DNA of 5,236 nt from Pseudomonadota bacterium (lineage in GTDB: Bacteria > Pseudomonadota > Gammaproteobacteria > UBA5335): NCBI GenBank assembly GCA_021783685.1, contig JAJXTQ010000156.1, forward strand, positions 1-5,236. The letters are read 5' to 3'. Under the pieces are notes generated by a model. The model was not told the DNA's origin. It did no database searches and saw nothing but the letters and a program-made list of their open reading frames with translations. The stretch's first letter is position 1. Each line of letters starts with the position of its first letter. Position numbers and translations under genes: made by a program. Shown here in pieces: positions 1-5,236 of the stretch.

Positions 1-567
1 CAACTTGAGGTCGGCCGCGATGTTCTGCGGCGTTTCCCCATGGCGGATCAGCAGCCGCAACCGCCCTTGCGGGTCGTAAGCATAGCTGCTGGCGGTATGG
101 TCTATCGTGTAGTTCTGCGGCGTGCTGCCTGCGACCTTCCGGTAATAAATTCTGAATTCCTTGGCCGTCGCCGCGGTGGTCGCAGTATCGCCGCGCAGGC
201 CGACGAAGGTCGGATAGAACTGGGGTACATAGGCCGCGAGCAGCGCTTGCGTGTCGCGCTCGGGATCGACGGTGACGAACAGCACCTGTACCCGCTTGGC
301 ATCCGCACCCAGCAGTTTCATCGCTGCGGCCAGACCCGCCAGCGTCGTCGGACAGACATCCGGGCACTGCGTGTAACCGAAGAAGATCACCACCACCTTG
401 CCCTTGTAGTCCGAGAGGTGGCGCAGATGGCCGGTGTCGTCGGTGAGGGCGAAATCGCGGCCGAAATTCGCGCCGGTGATGTCGGTGCTGACGAAGTGCG
501 TGCTCTGGCTGCAAGCGGTCAGCGCCAGTACGATGAACGGCAGCAACCGCCGCAGTATGGAGATCAT
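1..567 (-). CDS. sco: Sco1/SenC copper chaperone lipoprotein, C-terminus cut by window edge
   Basis: Sco-family protein for maturation of the CuA centre of cytochrome oxidase subunit II, acting on the periplasmic face of the inner membrane. 189 residues are visible and no stop is reached; family members are about 200 residues, so only a short tail is missing. Seen: a short hydrophobic N-terminus ending in the lipobox LTAC (Cys19, likely lipidated), then a thioredoxin-like domain. The copper/thiol motif CPDVC (Cys68, Cys72) follows the strand [16 protein letters not shown] lies at 100-105, and the third copper ligand His157 is in TIDHTASSY. All three ligands are present. The start is ATG, sharing ATGA with the ctaB stop; no good Shine-Dalgarno precedes it, so translational coupling to ctaB is inferred. 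Last gene of the cluster in view. Confidence 0.95.
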   Translation of the reverse strand, partial: MISILRRLLPFIVLALTACSQSTHFVSTDITGANFGRDFALTDDTGHLRHLSDYKGKVVVIFFGYTQCPDVCPTTLAGLAAAMKLLGADAKRVQVLFVTVDPERDTQALLAAYVPQFYPTFVGLRGDTATTAATAKEFRIYYRKVAGSTPQNYTIDHTASSYAYDPQGRLRLLIRHGETPQNIAADLKL

Positions 568-1448
568 AGATAGTGGTCGATCAGCAAGAATGAGAACAAC
601 GAGGAAAGATAGAAGATCGAATAGCGGAAGGTCTGCCGCGCCAAGCGATCGCTGTAATTTTGCCACAGCAGCCAGGCATAAGTAAGGAAGATACCGTCCA
701 GCACGAGCGTCGGCGCCAGGTAGAGCCAACCGCTCATGCGGATGGCGAAGGGCATCAGCGTCACCGCCGTCAGCAGCCAGGTGTAGAGGAAAATATGCAG
801 GCGGGTGAATTTGGCGCCGTGGGTGACCGGCAGCATCGGCACGCCTGCTGCGGCATACTCCCGGCTCCGGTAGAGCGCCAACGACCAGAAGTGGGGCGGC
901 GTCCAGACATAGATGATCAGGGCGAGCAGCCATGCTTGGCCGCTCACTTCGCCGGTCATGGCGGCCCAGCCGAGTACCGGGGGCATGGCGCCGGCGAGCC
1001 CGCCGATCACGATGTTTTGCGGCGTCAAAGGCTTCAGAATAACCGTATAGATGAGCGCGTAGCCGATGAAGGTGGCGAGCGTCAACCATGCCGTCAGCGC
1101 ATTGACGCCATAGTAGAGGATGGCCATGCCGGCAAGGCATAGCCCGCTCGACCAGATCAGGGTGTCCCTTCCGGAGAGCGCTCCGCGCGGCAGCGGACGC
1201 GCCCGCGTCCTGGCCATGACGGCGTCTATTTTTTGCTCGATCAGGCAGTTCAGCGCCGCGGCAGCCGCGGCGACCAGGGTTATGCCCAAGGTCGCGGCAG
1301 CGACCAGCCCGGGGCTCGCCCGTTCGGAGGGAGCCAGCAGCATGCCGATGAAGGCGCAAAAAACGACCAACATGATTACGCGCGGCTTGGTCAAGGCGAT
1401 ATATTCGCCGACCTGATGCATTGCGGGTTGTATGGAAATCGTAGTCAT
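564..1448 (-). CDS. ctaB: Heme O synthase (protoheme IX farnesyltransferase)
   Basis: Integral membrane UbiA-family prenyltransferase that adds a farnesyl group to heme b to give heme O, the precursor of heme A. 294 residues, the usual length. The first allylic-diphosphate/Mg motif is at 67-75 (Asn67, Glu71, Asp75), followed by [11 protein letters not shown] at 79-89. The second conserved loop is [19 protein letters not shown] at 180-198, followed by [10 protein letters not shown]. Several hydrophobic helices span the chain (about 23-40, 46-66, 96-137, 145-165, 172-190, 217-237, 241-262, 275-293). Glu at the first acidic position is, from memory, common in proteobacterial CtaB and not a defect. 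The ATG at 1448 is chosen because GAGGGG lies 6 nt upstream; an in-frame TTG at 1484 would add 12 residues. The gene follows the Sco-like gene by 32 nt with no ctaA between, and overlaps sco by 4 nt. Confidence 0.97.
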   Translation of the reverse strand: MTTISIQPAMHQVGEYIALTKPRVIMLVVFCAFIGMLLAPSERASPGLVAAATLGITLVAAAAAALNCLIEQKIDAVMARTRARPLPRGALSGRDTLIWSSGLCLAGMAILYYGVNALTAWLTLATFIGYALIYTVILKPLTPQNIVIGGLAGAMPPVLGWAAMTGEVSGQAWLLALIIYVWTPPHFWSLALYRSREYAAAGVPMLPVTHGAKFTRLHIFLYTWLLTAVTLMPFAIRMSGWLYLAPTLVLDGIFLTYAWLLWQNYSDRLARQTFRYSIFYLSSLFSFLLIDHYL

Positions 1449-1454
1449 GATTTT

Positions 1455-1460
1455 CCCCTC
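1455..1460 (-). promoter_or_regulatory. Ribosome binding site of ctaB
   Basis: On the minus strand this reads GAGGGG, 6 nt before the ATG at 1448. It supports that ATG over the TTG at 1484, which has no comparable site and would overlap the upstream stop codon. Confidence 0.7.
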
Positions 1461-1480
1461 ATCGTTTCGGCGCGTCCGGC

Positions 1481-2044
1481 TCAACCGATCTGGGAAACCT
1501 GGAGCAGGCGCGTCAAATCCTTGATCATGCCTTTCGGGTCGGCACCGTCATCGTAGCGCAGCACGAAGTTGCCGAGCGGATCGATCAGGTAGATGTGCGC
1601 GGACCGATCTCCCTTGGCCGGAAACGCCGACAGCCACGCCGAGTTCCTGGCGCGCGCCACCAATAGTCCCGGATGCTCGGCCAGCAACTTGGGGTCGGGG
1701 GTTCCATCGCCGGAGAGCAGCCACAGCCGCCCGATCCGGCTCCTGTTTTCGCCCTGGGTCAAGCGTACCTGGCGGATGTAATAAAGGCTGCGCTGACACC
1801 TCTGGTCGCACGACGGCGGCTGTATGGTGACCAGTTGCCACTTGCCGTGCAGCGCATCGCTCGAGAAGGCCTTGCCGGTCAGATCGGTCAGTTCGCCGCT
1901 GGGTAGCCGGGTGGTTGCGAGTAGTTCGCCGTAATTGCCGCTATGCGCCGGATGCCAGTTCAGGTAAACGGCGTAGGCGGCGAGCATGGGAAGCACGGAA
2001 ATCACCGCCAACAGCAGCAGCGTTCGGCGGCCATCAACCAGCAT
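1481..2044 (-). CDS. Membrane-anchored Sco-like thioredoxin-fold oxidase assembly protein
   Basis: 187 residues: a short basic N-terminus, one membrane segment (about 8-28), then a periplasmic domain resembling Sco/thioredoxin. Seen: the strand [10 protein letters not shown] followed by a CxxxC motif (Cys79, Cys83 in PPSCDQRCQ), then SLYYIRQVR, and a C-terminal stretch [17 protein letters not shown] at 148-164 that matches the Sco fold. The His that gives Sco its third copper ligand is not at its usual place: where Sco has D-H-T-A, this protein has D-R-S-A, with His150 three residues later. Such proteins are often found, without an assigned role, between surf1 and ctaA/ctaB in proteobacterial oxidase clusters. 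A thiol-reductase or accessory copper role is inference. The ATG at 2044 is chosen for the AAGGAG 8 nt upstream. The gene overlaps the surf1 3' end by 11 nt. Confidence 0.85.
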   Translation of the reverse strand: MLVDGRRTLLLLAVISVLPMLAAYAVYLNWHPAHSGNYGELLATTRLPSGELTDLTGKAFSSDALHGKWQLVTIQPPSCDQRCQRSLYYIRQVRLTQGENRSRIGRLWLLSGDGTPDPKLLAEHPGLLVARARNSAWLSAFPAKGDRSAHIYLIDPLGNFVLRYDDGADPKGMIKDLTRLLQVSQIG

Positions 2045-2771
2045 CGGACGAGCTCCTTTTAAAAAAATGATAGACCCATAACAGACAGGCCAGCGCCGCA
2101 AAAGCGAACCATTGGAAAGCGTAGCCGAGGTTCCTGTCGGCGCCGGAATCTGGCTTGGGCCAGTCCCTGATCAATCCGTCCCCCGGGTCGTCGCCCTGCC
2201 GGACGATGACCGGCTGCAACTTGAGTCCCGACCAGGCGCGGAAGCGTTCCAGCGTGACGTTCTCCCAGATTCGGCCCTCCCGGTAAGTGGTGCCGAATTC
2301 CTTGAAGCGCAGCGGCAACAGGACGCTGCCTGAAATTTCGACGTCACCATCCGCGGTCTTGACCTCAGGCAAATGTTTCCTGTCCCCCCCCGCGGCGATC
2401 CAGCCCCGGTCGACCAGGAGGTTGAGATCGCTGCCTTCCAGCCTCAATGGCATATAGACATCGTAACCATCCTGACCTTGATGCACCTGGTTGTCGAGGA
2501 AGATTCCATATTGGGTCAGCCAGCGGCCGCGGGCGGATACCCGGCGATAGTCGAGCCCGCGCCCGTCGATCGGCTCGCCGCCGATAGCGATGGGTGCCAA
2601 CGCCGCCAGACTGTCGTAGCGCGCCTCCCTCGCCTCCCTCATGTGCGCCCGATCCAACTGCCAGCGTCCCAGCAGGACGGTGACGACGACCACGAATATC
2701 GCGGCGATGGTCGGCCAAAATCGCGATGCCGGCCGCATCGGAGGCCCGTCGGATGCGCTAGACTGCTGCAT
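2034..2771 (-). CDS. surf1: SURF1 family cytochrome oxidase assembly protein
   Basis: SURF1 (Shy1) assists insertion of heme a into subunit I; it is an inner-membrane protein with two membrane segments and a periplasmic loop. 245 residues from the ATG at 2771. Seen: TM1 at about 19-35 followed by the family signature GRWQLDR (35-41); RRVSARGRW (76-84); FLDNQVHQGQDGYDVYMPLR (91-110); LLVDRGWIA (118-126); then GYAFQW at 216-221 leading into TM2 (about 219-237). Where SURF1 proteins usually have His three residues before the Tyr of this motif, this one has Asn (Asn214). The start is not secure. The ATG at 2771 has only a distant GGAAG; an in-frame TTG at 2777 sits 6 nt from that GGAAG; an ATG at 2738 would give 234 residues. 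An upstream extension would be antisense to the DUF2909 gene and is not credible. The 3' end overlaps the Sco-like gene. Confidence 0.94.
   Translation of the reverse strand: MQQSSASDGPPMRPASRFWPTIAAIFVVVVTVLLGRWQLDRAHMREAREARYDSLAALAPIAIGGEPIDGRGLDYRRVSARGRWLTQYGIFLDNQVHQGQDGYDVYMPLRLEGSDLNLLVDRGWIAAGGDRKHLPEVKTADGDVEISGSVLLPLRFKEFGTTYREGRIWENVTLERFRAWSGLKLQPVIVRQGDDPGDGLIRDWPKPDSGADRNLGYAFQWFAFAALACLLWVYHFFKRSSSDAG
2053..2058 (-). promoter_or_regulatory. Ribosome binding site of the Sco-like gene, inside surf1
   Basis: Minus strand AAGGAG, 8 nt before the ATG at 2044 and lying within the last codons of surf1. It fixes the start of the Sco-like gene; an alternative reading that extends upstream to 2101 would add 19 unlikely residues ahead of this site. 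Confidence 0.8.
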
Positions 2772-2789
2772 TTTCAAAGAGAGCTTCCC

Positions 2790-2981
2790 GTGAGAATCGT
2801 CGTCATCGCATTGCTCCTGGCCATACTCGTCAGCCTGGGCTCGGCCTTGTTCTTCTTGTTCTCCGACAAACCCGGCTCCCACCGCACGGTCAGGGCGCTC
2901 ACCATCCGGGTCGGTCTGTCGATCCTGCTCTTCGCCTTGCTGATGGCCGGCTACCACTTCGGGTTGATCGGCAGGCGCTGA
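2790..2981 (+). CDS. DUF2909 twin-transmembrane protein
   Basis: 63-residue membrane protein starting at GTG, the only plus-strand gene here. It has two hydrophobic helices (about 3-24 and 41-59) joined by a short polar, basic loop (SDKPGSHRTVRALTIR, 25-40), which matches the 'twin transmembrane' DUF2909 pattern in length and sequence. The family has no established function, but it recurs beside coxC and surf1 in Beta- and Gammaproteobacteria, so a link to the oxidase is inferred from position. GTG is chosen because the family starts with a short M-(K/R)-I-V-type sequence and because AGAGAG lies 6 nt upstream (2778-2783). The gene converges on coxC, leaving 27 nt, and diverges from surf1, leaving 18 nt, so each of these two genes would need its promoter inside the other unless surf1 is read from upstream. 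Confidence 0.88.
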   Translation: MRIVVIALLLAILVSLGSALFFLFSDKPGSHRTVRALTIRVGLSILLFALLMAGYHFGLIGRR

Positions 2982-2991
2982 TAGCCCCCTG

Positions 2992-3010
2992 AAAAGACCC
3001 GGCGCGGGTC
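2992..3010 (-). terminator. Possible intrinsic terminator after coxC
   Basis: A perfect 6-bp inverted repeat, GACCCG-3 nt-CGGGTC, at 2996-3010, followed on the minus strand by TTTT (2992-2995). The hairpin begins within the coxC stop codon. The T-tract is short and the stem small, so termination may be partial. Read on the plus strand, no T-tract follows the hairpin, so it would not serve the DUF2909 gene. Confidence 0.5.
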
Positions 3011-3857
3011 ATAGCCAGTACACCACCACGAACAGCAGCAGCCAGACGACATCGACAAAGTGCCAGTACCAGGCCACCGCTTCGAAGGCGAAGTGATGAT
3101 CCGGCTTGAAATGACCGGCCAGCACGCGGAACAGCATGACGGTCAGCATGGTCACGCCGATCGTGACATGCAGACCGTGGAAGCCCGTCAGCATGAAGAA
3201 GGTGGTGCCGTAGATGCCGGTGGTCAACTTCAGATTCATCGCGGCGTAGGCATGGGAATATTCATGCACCTGCAGCGTCAGGAAGCTCACCCCCAGAGCG
3301 ATGGTCAGGATCAGCCCCAGCGTGAGCTGGACGCGATTGCTCTTCATCAGCCCCCAATGCGCCCAGGTCAGGGTAGCGCCGGAGGTGAGCAGCAGCAGGG
3401 TGTTGATCGCGGGAATACCCATCGCCTCCATCGGGCTGAAGCTGCCCTTGAAGGCTGGGCCGGCGTTGGGCCAGATGGCGACGAAGTGCGGCCAGAGCGA
3501 TTGCGTCTCGCCGCTGGCGAGATCGGGAACCGACAGCACCCGGGCGTAGAACAGAGCGCCGAAAAAGGCGGCGAAGAACATCACTTCGGAAAAGATGAAC
3601 CAGCTCATCGCCCAGCGAAACGAGGTATCCACCCGCTTGTTGTAAAGCCCTCCCTCCGATTCCCGGACAACCGTGCGGAACCAGCCGGCCATCATGAAGA
3701 ACAACACCGCGAAGCCGGCGGCCACGACCAGGGGACCGGCGCCGTAATGATTGACCCACAATACCGCCCCGAAAGCCAGCAACAGCAGCGCTAACGCCCC
3801 GACCAATGGCCAGTAGGACGGGCTCGGCACGTAATAGTAGCCAGCTTCCTGAGTCAT
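3009..3857 (-). CDS. coxC: Cytochrome c oxidase subunit III
   Basis: Structural core subunit of aa3-type cytochrome oxidase (also named ctaE); it has no redox centre and stabilises subunit I and its proton uptake. 282 residues with seven predicted membrane helices (about 16-36, 42-62, 81-106, 147-170, 178-198, 214-244, 261-281). Family signatures seen: MSWFIFSEVMFFAAFFGA with the conserved membrane Glu91; LLLTSGATLTWAHW (154-167); LQVHEYSHA (195-203); GFHGLHVTIG (225-234); and the C-terminal WYWHFVDVVWLLLF (263-276). Length and motifs are complete. ATG start with AGGAG 7 nt upstream. It follows the DUF2970 gene by 13 nt, and a possible terminator overlaps its stop codon. Confidence 0.98.
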   Translation of the reverse strand: MTQEAGYYYVPSPSYWPLVGALALLLLAFGAVLWVNHYGAGPLVVAAGFAVLFFMMAGWFRTVVRESEGGLYNKRVDTSFRWAMSWFIFSEVMFFAAFFGALFYARVLSVPDLASGETQSLWPHFVAIWPNAGPAFKGSFSPMEAMGIPAINTLLLLTSGATLTWAHWGLMKSNRVQLTLGLILTIALGVSFLTLQVHEYSHAYAAMNLKLTTGIYGTTFFMLTGFHGLHVTIGVTMLTVMLFRVLAGHFKPDHHFAFEAVAWYWHFVDVVWLLLFVVVYWL

Positions 3858-3864
3858 GTCCCTT

Positions 3865-3869
3865 CTCCT
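3865..3869 (-). promoter_or_regulatory. Ribosome binding site of coxC
   Basis: Minus strand AGGAG, 7 nt before the coxC ATG, in a purine-rich leader squeezed into the 13 nt after the DUF2970 stop codon. It is the strongest ribosome binding site in the ctaD-coxC part of the cluster, consistent with high demand for a structural subunit. Confidence 0.75.
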
Positions 3870-3870
3870 C

Positions 3871-4095
3871 TCAAGTTGTTGCGCCGTGGCTCATGACGAC
3901 GAATCTGACCACGACCACCAGCACCAGAACAAACACCGCACCGCCCAGAATTCCTGCCATCACTATCTGTACTGGCTTGAGCTTGGCCATATCCGACTCG
4001 CCATGTTGACGGCGACGGACCCCGAAAAACGCCCAGAAGATCGTTTTCGCAGCCTGAAAAAAACTGCCGTCCCGCTCGCTGCGCTGCTCATTCAC
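3871..4095 (-). CDS. DUF2970 small membrane protein
   Basis: 74 residues: a polar, charged N-terminus, a short amphipathic or hydrophobic stretch (FFQAAKTIFWAFFGVRRR, 12-29), a charged linker, the conserved KLKPVQIVMAGI, and one strong membrane helix (about 43-68). This is the DUF2970 arrangement (aromatic/basic 'FWAFFGVR' plus a C-terminal helix). The family lies between ctaG and coxC in many proteobacterial oxidase operons; its function is unknown, and a role in oxidase assembly is inferred from position. The start is GTG at 4095, overlapping the ctaG stop as GTGA with no clear Shine-Dalgarno, so it is probably translated by coupling to ctaG. No in-frame ATG is better placed: the ATG at 4091 is out of frame. 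Confidence 0.87.
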   Translation of the reverse strand: MNEQRSERDGSFFQAAKTIFWAFFGVRRRQHGESDMAKLKPVQIVMAGILGGAVFVLVLVVVVRFVVMSHGATT

Positions 4096-4652
4096 GATCT
4101 GCTCGAAGGCTTGCCAGCCTCAGCACGAGTGTTGCCCTCGACCTCGAAGAAAGTATAGGACAGGGTGATGGTGTTGATGTCCTTGGGCAGGGTCGGATCG
4201 ACCACGAAGACCACCGGCATGCGCTTGGTCTGACCGGCCGCGACGGTCTGCTTGCTGAAACAAAAGCAACTGATCTTATGAAAATACAGTGCCGCTTCGC
4301 GCGGCCCATAGCTGGGAATGGCCTGGCCGGTCACAGCCTCGTTCTTGGTATTCACCACCTCGAACATCGCTTGTGATACCGCGCCTGGATGCACCAGCAT
4401 GTGCGATTGCAGCGGACGGAATTTCCAGGGCATGTCGTGGACATTAGAGTCGAACTCGACGTCCACCACCCGGCTCAAATCCACCTGCGTATTGAGCGGT
4501 GCGCTGTTCGAGCCGACCCGGTTCAGCCCGGTCACGCTGCAGAAGGCCGAATAGAGCGGCACCAGGGCATAACCGAATCCGAACATCAAGCTCGAGAACA
4601 GCGCGAGCTTGATCAGCGTCTTGCGGTTATTGGGCCGCGGAGCGTCGCTCAT
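4092..4652 (-). CDS. ctaG: CtaG/Cox11 copper chaperone for the CuB site
   Basis: Membrane-anchored copper chaperone that delivers Cu to the CuB centre of subunit I from the periplasmic side. 186 residues, near the usual 180-200. Seen: a cytoplasmic N-terminus, one membrane helix (about 13-33), then VPLYSAFCSVTGLN with the conserved Cys38. The periplasmic immunoglobulin-like domain contains PWKFRPLQ (75-82) and HPG (88-90), and the copper-binding CFCF motif (Cys129, Cys131 in KISCFCFSKQ). It is followed by RMPVVFVVDPTLPKDINTIT-type sequence (144-163) and LSYTFFEV. All three functional Cys are present. The ATG at 4652 overlaps the stop of the small assembly gene as ATGA, with no clear ribosome binding site; its own stop overlaps the DUF2970 start. 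Both junctions suggest coupled translation. Confidence 0.97.
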   Translation of the reverse strand: MSDAPRPNNRKTLIKLALFSSLMFGFGYALVPLYSAFCSVTGLNRVGSNSAPLNTQVDLSRVVDVEFDSNVHDMPWKFRPLQSHMLVHPGAVSQAMFEVVNTKNEAVTGQAIPSYGPREAALYFHKISCFCFSKQTVAAGQTKRMPVVFVVDPTLPKDINTITLSYTFFEVEGNTRAEAGKPSSRS

Positions 4653-4771
4653 GGTTCGAGCAGCCAGGCGCGCAGGATATAACCGAAGAAAAACGCCAGC
4701 GCCACCGCCCCCAGAACCAGGCCCAGGCGCAGATTGCGTCGGGCCTGGGCGTCCTTGTTCGGTGTTTGCAT
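4649..4771 (-). CDS. Cytochrome oxidase small assembly protein (single TM, 40 aa)
   Basis: A 40-residue protein easily missed by gene callers. It has a polar, basic N-terminus (MQTPNKDAQARRNLR) followed by one membrane helix (about 16-37, with AVALAFFFGYILRAWL) and an LLEP end. Its length, the RRNLRLGLVL / ALAFFFGY pattern and its position between ctaD and ctaG match the short proteins named 'cytochrome oxidase small assembly protein' in Betaproteobacteria. Its biochemical role is not established. The ATG at 4771 is preferred because GGAG lies 6 nt upstream; an alternative ATG at 4792 overlaps the ctaD stop as ATGA and would give 47 residues. The stop overlaps the ctaG start. Confidence 0.83.
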   Translation of the reverse strand: MQTPNKDAQARRNLRLGLVLGAVALAFFFGYILRAWLLEP

Positions 4772-4777
4772 CGTCGT

Positions 4778-4781
4778 CTCC
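4778..4781 (-). promoter_or_regulatory. Ribosome binding site of the small assembly gene
   Basis: Minus strand GGAG (within CTGGAGA), 6 nt before the ATG at 4771. It favours the 40-residue form over the 47-residue form starting at 4792. Confidence 0.6.
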
Positions 4782-4788
4782 AGTTCTC

Positions 4789-5236
4789 TCATTTCACCTG
4801 CGGCTGGGTTTCCCAGGTGTGATAGGGGGCCGGCGACGGCACTTCCCACTCCAGTCCCTCGGCACCGTCCCACGGCTTGGCCGCCGCCTTGGGTCCGCCC
4901 TTGATGCAGGTGATCACGACGTAAAGAAACAGCAACTGCGAGAGCCCGAGACCGAAGGCGCCGATCGAGGAGATCATGTTGAAATCGGCGAACTGCAGCG
5001 CGTAGTCGGGGACGCGGCGCGGCATCCCGGCCAGGCCCAGGAAGTGTTGGACGAAGAAGGTCACGTTGAAGAAGATCATCGTCAACCAGAAATGCGTTTT
5101 CCCGAGCTTCTCGTTGTACATGTGGCCGGTCCACTTCGGCAGCCAATAATAGACCGCGGCGAAAGCCGAAAACAAGGCGCCTGCGACCATCGTGTAATGG
5201 AAGTGCGCCACCACATAGTAGGTGTTGTGCAACTGC
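4789..5236 (-). CDS. ctaD: Cytochrome c oxidase subunit I, C-terminal 148 residues, 5' end outside window
   Basis: Catalytic subunit of the heme-copper oxidase, holding heme a, heme a3 and CuB; reduces O2 and pumps protons. Only the last quarter or so is present. Counting from the first complete codon in view: the AHFHY motif (10-14) gives His11, the heme a3 axial ligand, and His13, a heme a ligand, by alignment with the bovine and Rhodobacter enzymes. PKWTGHMYNE (33-42), FFVQHFLGLAGMPRR (60-74, with the Arg pair that contacts heme propionates), FNMISSIGAF (85-94) and GLEWEVPSPAPYHTW (127-141) are all typical of aa3-type subunit I. Residues 3-4 are His-Asn where the Mg-site pair is His-Asp in the mitochondrial enzyme. 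The stop is 17 nt before the small assembly gene. The subunit II gene is expected further upstream, outside the window. Confidence 0.98.
   Translation of the reverse strand, partial: QLHNTYYVVAHFHYTMVAGALFSAFAAVYYWLPKWTGHMYNEKLGKTHFWLTMIFFNVTFFVQHFLGLAGMPRRVPDYALQFADFNMISSIGAFGLGLSQLLFLYVVITCIKGGPKAAAKPWDGAEGLEWEVPSPAPYHTWETQPQVK

Noticed and set aside
40..573. Plus-strand open frame of 177 codons opposite sco
   Set aside because: The minus strand carries an intact Sco protein with lipobox, CPDVC and the conserved His; the plus frame is low-complexity shadow sequence.
1449..1484. TTG start giving ctaB 12 extra residues
   Set aside because: The added residues are polar and atypical, and a GAGGGG site is placed correctly for the ATG at 1448.
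2058..2071. Run of T then A in the surf1 3' end (minus strand), resembling a slippery frameshift site
   Set aside because: A -1 shift meets TAA at once. A +1 shift would enter the Sco-like frame, but that gene has its own strong ribosome binding site and ATG, so a fusion is not needed.
2759..2764. TAGACT on the plus strand as a possible -10 box for the DUF2909 gene
   Set aside because: It matches the sigma70 consensus at 4 of 6 positions and has no acceptable -35 element at the right distance. No convincing promoter was found anywhere in the window.
2373..2789. Plus-strand upstream extension of the DUF2909 gene (202-codon open frame)
   Set aside because: It is antisense to surf1. The DUF2909 family is about 60-65 residues and starts at the GTG at 2790.
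2772..2957. N-terminal extension of surf1 by up to 62 residues
   Set aside because: The extension is Asp/Glu/Gln-rich, has no similarity to SURF1 N-termini, and is exactly antisense to the DUF2909 gene.
3060..3794. Long plus-strand open frame (244 codons) opposite coxC
   Set aside because: It is an antisense shadow of a high-GC gene. The product is rich in Gln, Gly, His and Arg with no recognisable domain, while the minus strand encodes a complete subunit III.
1..5236. CRISPR arrays, tRNA/rRNA genes, insertion sequences or attachment sites
   Set aside because: No regularly spaced repeats, no tRNA-like cloverleaf, no transposase frame and no flanking terminal repeats were seen; nearly every base lies in an oxidase-related gene.

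Overview
The window is a cytochrome c oxidase (aa3-type, complex IV) structural and assembly locus from a GC-rich member of the Pseudomonadota. The gene set is the one usually found in Beta- and Gammaproteobacteria: subunit I, a ~40-residue small assembly protein, CtaG/Cox11, a DUF2970 protein, subunit III, a DUF2909 'twin transmembrane' protein, SURF1, a thioredoxin-fold Sco-like protein, heme O synthase and Sco. The genus cannot be named from the sequence alone.

Layout, in the direction of transcription (minus strand, right to left). The window opens inside ctaD (last 148 residues, cut by the right edge). It continues through a 40-aa small assembly protein, ctaG, a DUF2970 gene and coxC, which are packed with gaps of 17 nt or less or with 4-nt stop/start overlaps. 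A short GC hairpin followed by TTTT sits on the coxC stop codon. Next comes the only plus-strand gene, a 63-aa DUF2909 protein that converges on coxC and diverges from surf1. The minus strand then carries surf1, a membrane-anchored Sco-like protein (11-nt overlap), ctaB (32-nt gap) and sco (4-nt overlap), which is cut by the left edge near its C-terminus. No gap between genes exceeds 32 nt, so no long stretch is left unexplained.

How the genes work together: CtaD and CoxC are catalytic-core subunits. CtaG delivers copper to CuB in subunit I. Sco, and possibly the Sco-like protein, handles copper or thiol chemistry for CuA in subunit II, whose gene is probably off the right edge. CtaB makes heme O, and SURF1 helps insert heme a. 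The small TM proteins (small assembly protein, DUF2970, DUF2909) are conserved companions of uncertain function.

No new system is evident, but several details deserve a second look. Heme A synthase (ctaA) is missing from the slot where it often lies. SURF1 has Asn where a conserved His precedes the second membrane segment. Subunit I has His-Asn in place of the His-Asp pair of the Mg site. The Sco-like protein keeps CxxxC but has no His at the usual copper-ligand position. The DUF2909 gene interrupts the operon on the opposite strand.
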